Shown: in pieces, positions 8,893-15,563 of the stretch
Layout of the letters: every line of letters begins with the position of its first letter
Numbering within the stretch: the stretch's first letter is position 1
Source of the DNA: Gaoshiqia sediminis
GTDB lineage: Bacteria > Bacteroidota > Bacteroidia > Bacteroidales > Prolixibacteraceae
DNA: 47,743 nt
Assembly (NCBI RefSeq): GCF_025907915.1
Contig: NZ_JAPAAF010000035.1
Location: 1-47,743, forward strand
Reading direction: 5' to 3'
Position numbers and translations under genes: made by a program
Notes under the pieces: model-generated
Seen by the model: the letters and a program-made list of their open reading frames with translations, nothing else
Database searches by the model: none
What the model was told of the DNA's origin: nothing

Positions 8893-9405
8893 ATGAAACG
8901 GATAATCATGTTAGTTGCCTTCCTGGTGGTTGCTGGAGTGACCATGGCGCAGAAATATGCTTTTGTCGATACGGAATACATCCTCGAAAATATTCCGTCT
9001 TATACGGCTGCCCAGGAACAGTTGGACCAGATCTCGAAACAATATCAAAAAGAACTGGAAACCATCCATGGTGAGGTTGAGAAAATGTACAAGGATTTTC
9101 AGGCTGAATCTGTTCTTTTGTCCGAAGACATGAAACGCAAACGCGAGGATGTGATTATTACCAAAGAGAAAGAATATAAAGCTTTGCAGCGAAAATATTT
9201 CGGTCCCGATGGTGACCTCTTCAAAAAGCGCCAGGGGCTAATCAAACCCATTCAGGACGATATTTTCAACGCCGTTCAGGAATTGGCCAACGAAGGCAGC
9301 TATGCTGTTATCTTCGACAAGGCCGGTGGCTTAAGCATGCTCTATACCAATCCTAAGTTTGACCTAAGTGACCAGGTATTGCAAAAGCTTGGTTATAAGA
9401 ATTAA
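8893..9405 (+). CDS. OmpH/Skp-family periplasmic chaperone (copy 1)
   Basis: A 170-residue secreted protein with a signal peptide ending TMAQ. Its long, highly charged helical region (residues about 35-115) corresponds to the coiled-coil tentacles of Skp, which holds unfolded outer-membrane proteins on their way to BamA. It starts with the family segment KYAFVDTEYILENIPSY and ends with the short beta segment YAVIFDKAGGLSMLYT and DLSDQVLQKL. GTG at 8890 is directly followed by ATG at 8893; the ATG is preferred. The gene follows bamA by 66 bp and precedes a second family member. Confidence 0.92.
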   Translation: MKRIIMLVAFLVVAGVTMAQKYAFVDTEYILENIPSYTAAQEQLDQISKQYQKELETIHGEVEKMYKDFQAESVLLSEDMKRKREDVIITKEKEYKALQRKYFGPDGDLFKKRQGLIKPIQDDIFNAVQELANEGSYAVIFDKAGGLSMLYTNPKFDLSDQVLQKLGYKN

Positions 9406-9418
9406 TATCCTATATTTG
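9388..9418 (+). promoter_or_regulatory. Candidate Bacteroidota promoter for the second Skp gene
   Basis: The -7 element TATATTTG (9411-9418) matches TAnnTTTG, and CTTG at 9388-9391 lies exactly 19 bp upstream as a near match to the TTTG -33 element. Transcription would begin about 18 bases before the ATG at 9442, giving the second chaperone its own promoter. Confidence 0.5.
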
Positions 9419-9441
9419 TGAACCAATATTAAAATCTAAGA

Positions 9442-9957
9442 ATGATCATGAAAAGTGTTTTCAAAATTTGTTTGATAGCAATTATGCTGGTTTCGGCTGG
9501 CTTGGTACAAGCGCAAACGCTGAAGTTTGCCCATATAGATTCACAGGCGTTGATTCAGGCAATGCCCGAAACTGCAGCCGCTCAAAAAACGCTCGAAGAA
9601 CAAGCCAAAGGACTGGAAGATCAGTTGGCAAGCATGCAGCAGGAATTTCAATCGAAATTGGCTGAATATACACAGAAAGCTGATTCTTTAACTGATATTG
9701 TCAGAGAGTCCAAAGAAGAAGATTTGCAGAATCTACAGCAGCGCATTCAGAGCTTCAATTCTACAGCTTCGCAAAAATTGCAGCAAAAGCAAGGCGAACT
9801 GATGCAGCCCATCTTCAATAAAGCCAACGAAATGATTGAAGTAGTTGCTAAAGAACAAGGCGTTGTTTACGTGTTCGACTCGAACGCTGTACTTTACAAA
9901 TCAAATACAAGTATCGATTTGTTGCCTTTGGTAAAAGCAAAATTAGGCATTCAATAA
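9442..9957 (+). CDS. OmpH/Skp-family periplasmic chaperone (copy 2)
   Basis: A 171-residue secreted Skp relative, paralogous to the preceding gene. It has a signal peptide ending VQAQ, the start LKFAHIDSQALIQAMPE, a long Gln/Lys/Glu-rich coiled coil (residues about 45-125) and the closing beta segment GVVYVFDSNAVLYKSN followed by DLLPLVKAKLGI. Two Skp-like proteins behind bamA is the usual Bacteroidota arrangement, matching PG0192/PG0193 in P. gingivalis. The ATG at 9442 is used; a second in-frame ATG lies two codons on. An own promoter lies just upstream and a strong terminator just downstream. Confidence 0.92.
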   Translation: MIMKSVFKICLIAIMLVSAGLVQAQTLKFAHIDSQALIQAMPETAAAQKTLEEQAKGLEDQLASMQQEFQSKLAEYTQKADSLTDIVRESKEEDLQNLQQRIQSFNSTASQKLQQKQGELMQPIFNKANEMIEVVAKEQGVVYVFDSNAVLYKSNTSIDLLPLVKAKLGIQ

Positions 9958-9980
9958 GACATTCAAATAAATTGAATGGA

Positions 9981-10013
9981 AAGCCGCCTGTTCAGGTGGC
10001 TTTTTTTATTTTT
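9981..10013 (+). terminator. Intrinsic terminator after the Skp genes
   Basis: An 8-bp stem (9981-9988 with 9995-10002, one G-U pair) with a 6-base loop runs into a long T stretch. It closes the bamA-skp-skp unit 16 bases before the murI start, so murI would depend on read-through or its own start signal. Confidence 0.85.
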
Positions 10014-10028
10014 GTTGAAAAGGTTTTT

Positions 10029-10865
10029 ATGTCAACAGATTTTCATCCCATAGGCGTTTTTGATTCAGGCTACGGTGGCTTGACCGTGCTAAAAGAATTG
10101 GTTCATTACTTGCCGCAATACGATTTTATTTATTTGGGTGATAATGCCCGCACACCCTATGGTACGCGTTCGTTTAACGTGGTGTACGAATACACGCTGG
10201 AGGCGGTGAAAAAGCTGTTCGACATGGGCTGCCATCTGGTGGTGTTGGCCTGCAACACGGCATCTGCAAAGGCCCTCCGTTCCATTCAGCAAAACGACCT
10301 GCCACGGATCGCTCCGCATAAACGAGTTTTGGGTGTGATCCGTCCCAGTGTAGAGGTAGCCGGAGAAATAACTCAAAACGGCCATGTGGGAGTATTGGCC
10401 ACATCGGGGACGGTGGCATCGCATTCCTACCCGATTGAGCTGGAAAAATGGTCGGATGGCCGCGTCAAAATGGTTAGCCAGCAGGCCTGTCCCATGTGGG
10501 TGCCTTTGGTGGAGAATGACGAAATTGGAACCCCCGGTGCCGACTACTTTATTGAAAAAAACGTGCTCCAGCTTTTTGCACAGGACCCTAAAATCGATAG
10601 CCTGATTTTAGGCTGTACCCATTATCCTTTGCTGATCGACAGTATCCGGAAATATTTGCCTAACCCGGCTGTGAATGTGATTGAGCAAGGCAAAATTGTT
10701 TCGGAGAAGTTGCTGGATTATTTGCATCGTCATTCAGAAATCGACAAGTTTTGCTCCAAAGGCGGGAGAGTAGTGTACTATACCACCGAGCAGGTTGAGC
10801 TTTTTGAAGCCCGCGCCCAACAATTTATGGGGCAGGCTGTCAATGCTCAAAAAATTCATTTATAA
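10029..10865 (+). CDS. murI: Glutamate racemase
   Basis: A 278-residue cytoplasmic enzyme that makes D-glutamate for peptidoglycan from L-glutamate. The catalytic cysteine pair is present: Cys75 in ACNTAS and Cys196 in GCTHYPLL, with Asp12 in GVFDSGYGG. Length is typical. ATG at 10029 is chosen because an earlier ATG at 9972 would place the coding start inside the terminator hairpin and add residues before the conserved N-terminus. It ends the plus-strand envelope block and converges with the nucleotidyltransferase gene (8-bp gap). Confidence 0.96.
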   Translation: MSTDFHPIGVFDSGYGGLTVLKELVHYLPQYDFIYLGDNARTPYGTRSFNVVYEYTLEAVKKLFDMGCHLVVLACNTASAKALRSIQQNDLPRIAPHKRVLGVIRPSVEVAGEITQNGHVGVLATSGTVASHSYPIELEKWSDGRVKMVSQQACPMWVPLVENDEIGTPGADYFIEKNVLQLFAQDPKIDSLILGCTHYPLLIDSIRKYLPNPAVNVIEQGKIVSEKLLDYLHRHSEIDKFCSKGGRVVYYTTEQVELFEARAQQFMGQAVNAQKIHL

Positions 10866-10873
10866 CGGAAGTA

Positions 10874-11773
10874 CTACCACAATTTTTCAGGATAAACGCC
10901 TTCTGCTGTTAGCTTGCGAATCTGCGATACCACATAGGCCTTGTCTTCGGGGTAGGTAACGCCAAACCAAGGCGAATCGGCCCGCAAAACTTTCGATTGT
11001 ATTTGGCCAGTTTGGATCAGCTCAAAGACAACGCTCGGAATGTAGAACTCTGACTTGGGCTGCTGCATCTTTTCATCCAGGAATGCACGAAAGAGCGTTT
11101 CCAAATGATTGAATATCGATGGGGCAAAACCCCAGAAATTCATAGAAACAGGAGTGCTGTCGTCCACTTTTACCGGTTGCCCTTGTTCGTCTTCAAAATA
11201 AATAGAACCGTTATTCCGGGCAATCTGATGGCGCTCGGTGATTTCTACCAGGTTTCCGGCTTCATCGGTCTGACAAATACCGCGCGAAACAGTCCCAAAT
11301 TCCGATAAGGTATTTTTTAACAGATAACCCACCATGGCATAAGTTTTTTTCGATACTTCCTGCTGAAAAAAGGAGGCGATGGCACTGAAAGCGCCCGCTC
11401 CGTAAAAGTCATCCGCATTGATGGCGGCAAAAGGCTCCCGGATCACATCTTTGGCCATCAAAATAGCGTGACCCGTACCCCAGGGCTTTTCACGTCCTTC
11501 CGGAAGAGCGTATCCTTCGGGGAGTTTGTCCAGCTCCTGATAAACGTATTCTACCGCTATTTTACCGTCCAGCTTTCCTTCAAAACGAGCTTTAAACTCG
11601 TCGGCAAAGCTCTTGCGGATCACAAAAACGACCTTGCCAAAGCCGGCTCGGATGGCGTCAAAAATGGAATACTCGAGGATGGTCTCTCCATGGGGGCCAA
11701 CCGGCTCAACTTGTTTCAATCCTCCGTAGCGGCTGCCCATTCCGGCTGCCAATATCAATAGTGTTGGTTTCAT
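10874..11773 (-). CDS. Sugar-phosphate nucleotidyltransferase
   Basis: A 299-residue NTP-transferase-fold protein. The signature LILAAGMGSRYGGLKQVEPVG gives the nucleotide-binding GxGxR...K motif; WGTGHAILMA and the acidic INADDFYG, a metal/nucleotide-binding motif, follow. Such enzymes couple a sugar 1-phosphate to UTP, dTTP or another NTP. The base and sugar cannot be assigned, though UDP-sugar pyrophosphorylases are among the nearest in layout. The ATG at 11773 is preferred over an upstream in-frame TTG at 11782. It lies downstream of the gamma-carbonic-anhydrase-like gene on the same strand, with a TGATTGA repeat in between. Confidence 0.85.
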   Translation of the reverse strand: MKPTLLILAAGMGSRYGGLKQVEPVGPHGETILEYSIFDAIRAGFGKVVFVIRKSFADEFKARFEGKLDGKIAVEYVYQELDKLPEGYALPEGREKPWGTGHAILMAKDVIREPFAAINADDFYGAGAFSAIASFFQQEVSKKTYAMVGYLLKNTLSEFGTVSRGICQTDEAGNLVEITERHQIARNNGSIYFEDEQGQPVKVDDSTPVSMNFWGFAPSIFNHLETLFRAFLDEKMQQPKSEFYIPSVVFELIQTGQIQSKVLRADSPWFGVTYPEDKAYVVSQIRKLTAEGVYPEKLW

Positions 11774-11797
11774 CTTTTTCAATCGTTATTCTGTATT

Positions 11798-11820
11798 CAT
11801 CAATCATCAATCATCAATCC
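11798..11820 (-). repeat. TGATTGA heptamer tandem repeat
   Basis: Read on the minus strand, three copies of TGATTGA follow one another; the first overlaps the stop codon of the gamma-carbonic-anhydrase-like gene. The same heptamer recurs at 23488-23513 and 47563-47585. Confidence 0.8.
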
Positions 11821-12329
11821 TGATACCAGCTGGCATAGGTACTGTAGGCGTCGGCAATGCGGTGCAGTTCACCTTCCAGCAGTTCTTTGCTGAGCGTTTT
11901 AATTTTTTTGGCCGGAATACCGGCATACACGCTGCTTCCTTCTACACGAGTACCTTTGGTAACTACTGATCCGGCTGCAATAATCGTATTGCTCTCTACC
12001 ACTACATCATCCAGTACAACGGCATTCATCCCAACCATCACCTGGTCGTGAATAGTGCAACCGTGAATGATAGCTCCGTGGGCAATGATGACATTGTTGC
12101 CAATATTGGTCGGTGATTTCTGATAGGTGGCGTGAATCACGGCACAATCCTGCACGTTGGTGTTATTTCCGATTTTGATGTAATGAACATCGCCACGCAC
12201 CACCGCACTGTACCAAATACTGGAGTGATCGCCAATTTCAACATCGCCGATGATCGTGGCATTTTCAGCTAGAAAGCAATCTTTGCCGATTACCGGGGTT
12301 TTTCCTTTGAGGGATTTTATAAGTGCCAT
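11814..12329 (-). CDS. Gamma-carbonic-anhydrase-like hexapeptide-repeat protein
   Basis: A 171-residue left-handed beta-helix protein made of hexapeptide repeats (IIGDVEIGDHSSIWYSAVVRGD, IGNNVIIAHGAIIHGC, VMVGMNAVVLDDVVVE). The three zinc-ligand histidines of the gamma-CA family are present at His66, His84 and His89, so the metal site is probably intact. YrdA-like family members with these residues are not always active carbonic anhydrases. The stop codon coincides with the first unit of a TGATTGA tandem repeat. A -7 box lies 26 bp before the ATG. Confidence 0.9.
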   Translation of the reverse strand: MALIKSLKGKTPVIGKDCFLAENATIIGDVEIGDHSSIWYSAVVRGDVHYIKIGNNTNVQDCAVIHATYQKSPTNIGNNVIIAHGAIIHGCTIHDQVMVGMNAVVLDDVVVESNTIIAAGSVVTKGTRVEGSSVYAGIPAKKIKTLSKELLEGELHRIADAYSTYASWYQD

Positions 12330-12354
12330 AAACCGTATTCTTTAATATTGTTTG

Positions 12355-12362
12355 CAAAGATA
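12355..12362 (-). promoter_or_regulatory. Candidate -7 box before the gamma-CA-like gene
   Basis: On the minus strand the sequence reads TATCTTTG, matching TAnnTTTG, 26 bp upstream of the start codon. No TTTG is found 19 bp further up, so only the -7 element is supported. Confidence 0.4.
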
Positions 12363-12542
12363 AGAAACCCTCCAAATTATTAATTGTGTCATGAAAACCT
12401 TATTAATAAATGGTTATTTTTGCTTGGGTCTGTAACGGATGCCCTTTATTCAAACTGGTTCCAAGGTTATAATTTGTTATTTTTGGCTATGTTTTTATAA
12501 AGGTTTGTAAGAACAGTTGTAGGTATTTAAATTATATGTTAC

Positions 12543-14381
12543 ATGAAAGACGCTAAAGTAATTGAACTTGAAGAAGTAGCCATTCGGTTTTCCGGTGACT
12601 CGGGCGACGGGATGCAGTTAACAGGAACGTTGTTCTCGGATGCTTCTGCACTTTATGGAAACGATATTTCAACCTTCCCGGATTATCCTTCGGAAATCAG
12701 GGCGCCGCAGGGAACTGTTGGCGGGGTATCGGGCTTCCAGGTGCAGTTTGGCCGCAGACAAATCAATACCCCGGGCGATTATGCCCATGTGTTGGTCGCC
12801 ATGAATCCAGCTGCAGTAAAGGCAAACGCCAAGTTTATGAACCCCGGTGGTACCATTATCTTCGACGTAGATTCGTTTAATGAAAAGAACCTCGCAAAGG
12901 CAAATTTCAAGACCGACGATCCGTTTGGAGAATGTCACCTCGATGATTACGAGAAAATTCCGGTTCCAATTACCAGTCTTACCCGGGAAAGTTTAAAGGA
13001 CTACGGCCTGGATAATAAGTCAGTGTTGCGCAGCAAAAACATGTTTGCGCTGGGACTCGTTTGTTGGATGTTTGGCCGTCCGCTCGATTATATCGAAAAT
13101 TACCTAAGAAAGAAATTTGCCAAGAAACCGCTGGTGGTCGAAACCAACCTGAAGGTGTTGCACGCAGGTTACAACTACGGGATGAACATGCAGCACATGA
13201 CCCCGCAGTACATTGTTCATCCGGCTGCCATCGAAAAGGGATTGTACCGCAATATAAATGGTAACCAGGCAACGGCTTGGGGCTTCCTGGCTGCTGCCGA
13301 AAAAGCTGGCTTGGAGCTGTTCCTGGGCTCATATCCCATTACCCCGGCCACCGACATCCTTTCGGCCTTGTCGGAACGCAAAGATTTAGGCGTGAAGACT
13401 TTTCAGGCTGAGGATGAAATTGCCGGTATCTGTACGGCGATCGGCGCAGCTTTTGCCGGCGACCTGGCTATCACCACGACTTCGGGACCAGGCTTTGCCC
13501 TGAAATCCGAAGCGCTTGGCCTGTCGGTAATGGCCGAGTTGCCCCTGGTGGTGGTAAACGTACAGCGTGGTGGTCCTTCCACCGGCCTGCCTACCAAAAC
13601 CGAGCAGTCGGACCTAATGCAAACCCTCTACGGACGTAATGGCGAAAGCCCGGTGGTCGTGATTGCCGCCAGCACACCTTCCGATTGCTTTTACTATGCA
13701 TTCCTGTCGGCCAAAATCGCGTTGGAACGCATGGTTCCGGTAGTGCTGCTCACCGACGGTTTCCTGGGTAACGGCAGTGAACCCTGGCGTGTGCCCGGCA
13801 TGGATGAGCTTCCGGAAATTACGCCGCGTATAGCCAAAAATAAAGATTCCTTTAAAGCTTATGCACGCGATCCGAAAACCTTGTCACGCGAATGGGCTAT
13901 TCCCGGAATGGCTGGCTTCCAGCATCGCATTGGCGGATTGGAGAAAAATGTGGAAGGATCGGTTAGTCACGATCCCGAAAATCACCAGATAAATACCGAA
14001 TACCGGGCTGATAAAGTAGAGAAAGTGGTGGATATGCTCCCGCAGCTGGAAGTGTGCGGAGATACTTCGGGCGATTTGCTTGTCGTAAGCTGGGGGGGGA
14101 CGTATGGCCATACCCTGAGCGCCGTTCGCGAAATGCACCACGAAGGTAAAAACGTGAGCCTGGCGCATTTCAACTTTATTAAACCGCTTCCCAAGAATAC
14201 AAAGGAAGTTTTCAGTCAATTTAAGAAGATTGTTGTATGTGAGTTGAACATGGGGCAATTTGCCGGTTACCTGCGCGATAAAGTGCCCGGGTTCACTTAT
14301 CACCAGGTGAATAAAGTAAAAGGTTTGCCTTTTACTGTGCTTGAACTGAAAGAAAACTTTAACAAACTACTGGAGGACTAG
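12543..14381 (+). CDS. korA: 2-oxoacid:acceptor oxidoreductase, alpha subunit (gamma-alpha fusion)
   Basis: A 612-residue subunit of the oxygen-sensitive enzyme that oxidatively decarboxylates 2-oxoglutarate or another 2-oxoacid to the acyl-CoA, passing electrons to ferredoxin. Residues about 10-190 form the gamma domain (IRFSGDSGDGMQLTG, FPDYPSEIRAPQGTVGG). The alpha/pyrimidine-binding domain follows from about 235 (GSYPITPATDILSAL, TTTSGPGFALKSEALGL, VVNVQRGGPSTGLPTKTEQSDL). The two-subunit layout, with korB 3 bp downstream, fits KorAB-type enzymes. The upstream gap (12330-12542) holds two TATTTTTG -7-like sites at 12415 and 12478 without a good -33 partner. Confidence 0.95.
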   Translation: MKDAKVIELEEVAIRFSGDSGDGMQLTGTLFSDASALYGNDISTFPDYPSEIRAPQGTVGGVSGFQVQFGRRQINTPGDYAHVLVAMNPAAVKANAKFMNPGGTIIFDVDSFNEKNLAKANFKTDDPFGECHLDDYEKIPVPITSLTRESLKDYGLDNKSVLRSKNMFALGLVCWMFGRPLDYIENYLRKKFAKKPLVVETNLKVLHAGYNYGMNMQHMTPQYIVHPAAIEKGLYRNINGNQATAWGFLAAAEKAGLELFLGSYPITPATDILSALSERKDLGVKTFQAEDEIAGICTAIGAAFAGDLAITTTSGPGFALKSEALGLSVMAELPLVVVNVQRGGPSTGLPTKTEQSDLMQTLYGRNGESPVVVIAASTPSDCFYYAFLSAKIALERMVPVVLLTDGFLGNGSEPWRVPGMDELPEITPRIAKNKDSFKAYARDPKTLSREWAIPGMAGFQHRIGGLEKNVEGSVSHDPENHQINTEYRADKVEKVVDMLPQLEVCGDTSGDLLVVSWGGTYGHTLSAVREMHHEGKNVSLAHFNFIKPLPKNTKEVFSQFKKIVVCELNMGQFAGYLRDKVPGFTYHQVNKVKGLPFTVLELKENFNKLLED

Positions 14382-14384
14382 AAC

Positions 14385-15458
14385 ATGGCAGATTTTAACT
14401 ATACAGCAAAAGATTTTAAGAGTGAAAACGAGGTTCGCTGGTGCCCGGGTTGTGGCGATTATGCCATTATGAACGCCGTGCAGCGCACGATGGCCGAGAT
14501 GAACGTACCGCACGAAAAATTTGCCGTCATCTCCGGTATCGGTTGTTCGTCCCGCTTTCCGTATTACATGAGTACGTTCGGGTTCCATTCCATCCACGGG
14601 CGTGCTACGGCTATCGCTTCTGGGGTGAAAACAGCCAATCCCGACCTGAATGTATGGGTAATTACCGGCGACGGCGATGCCTTGGCCATTGGCGGAAATC
14701 ATTTCATCCACCTGGTGCGACGGAATATCGATTTGAACCTGATCCTTTTCAATAATAAGATTTACGGACTGACGAAAGGCCAGTATTCGCCGACCTCAGA
14801 CCGGGGAATGGTTACTAAAACTTCCCCGTTTGGTACGGTAGAATCGCCCTTCGTCCCCGGACAGCTGGTGCTTGGTTCCAGTGGTTCCTTTTTTGCCCGT
14901 GCGGTGGACAGCAACGTGAAGCATACCCAGTCGGTTTTGGTTGAAGCTGCCAAACACAAAGGGACTTCTGTGGTTGAAGTTTTGCAGAACTGTGTCATCT
15001 TTAACGATGGAATCCATGATCAAATTGCTGATCCAAAATATCGTGCCGAACGGCAACTCTTCCTCGAAGACGGCAAACCCATGATCTTTGGACAGGAAAA
15101 CGAGAAAGGCCTGGTATTTGAAAAAGGCCGGCTGAAAGTAGTTACCATTGGGCAGAATGGTTATACGATAGATGATATCCTGGTGCATGATGCAAAGGAA
15201 GTTGATCCAACTTTGCACTTGGCGCTGATCAATATGGCCTTGCCCGATTTCCCGGTAGCCATGGGGGTAATTCGTAGTGTGCAGGCGCCTGTTTACGACC
15301 AGGAGGTGGTGCGGCAGATTGAAACCGTACAGGCCAGCCGCAAGATTTCGAAAGTGGAAGAGCTGTTGCGTTCCGGAAATACCTGGGAGGTGAATGAGCC
15401 TGGAAGCCATGAGCCGGTTCCTTTCTTCCTCAAAAAATGTCCGATTAACGGCGATTAA
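14385..15458 (+). CDS. korB: 2-oxoacid:ferredoxin oxidoreductase, beta subunit
   Basis: A 357-residue subunit that binds thiamine diphosphate and an Fe-S cluster. The TPP motif GDGDALAIGGNHFIHLVRRN is clear, with NNKIYGLTKGQYSPTS following. Four cysteines fit the [4Fe-4S] site of the family: two in RWCPGCGDY, one in GIGCSSRF and one in LQNCVIF. Length and close coupling to korA indicate one enzyme and one transcript, closed by the terminator at 15482. The choice of 2-oxoglutarate over pyruvate or a branched-chain oxoacid is inferred from overall similarity. Confidence 0.95.
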   Translation: MADFNYTAKDFKSENEVRWCPGCGDYAIMNAVQRTMAEMNVPHEKFAVISGIGCSSRFPYYMSTFGFHSIHGRATAIASGVKTANPDLNVWVITGDGDALAIGGNHFIHLVRRNIDLNLILFNNKIYGLTKGQYSPTSDRGMVTKTSPFGTVESPFVPGQLVLGSSGSFFARAVDSNVKHTQSVLVEAAKHKGTSVVEVLQNCVIFNDGIHDQIADPKYRAERQLFLEDGKPMIFGQENEKGLVFEKGRLKVVTIGQNGYTIDDILVHDAKEVDPTLHLALINMALPDFPVAMGVIRSVQAPVYDQEVVRQIETVQASRKISKVEELLRSGNTWEVNEPGSHEPVPFFLKKCPINGD

Positions 15459-15481
15459 TGTTTTTATCAGATATGTTTCAT

Positions 15482-15508
15482 AAAAGGAGGCTTCGGCTTC
15501 CTTTTTTT
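15482..15508 (+). terminator. Intrinsic terminator after korAB
   Basis: A 10-bp stem (15482-15491 with 15496-15505, one G-U pair) is capped by a stable c(UUCG)g tetraloop and runs into seven T residues. Confidence 0.9.
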
Positions 15509-15563
15509 GTCTTGTGCTGCAAGTTTTTTCCTAATTTCATCGGTTAATTGAAATGATTACTGC

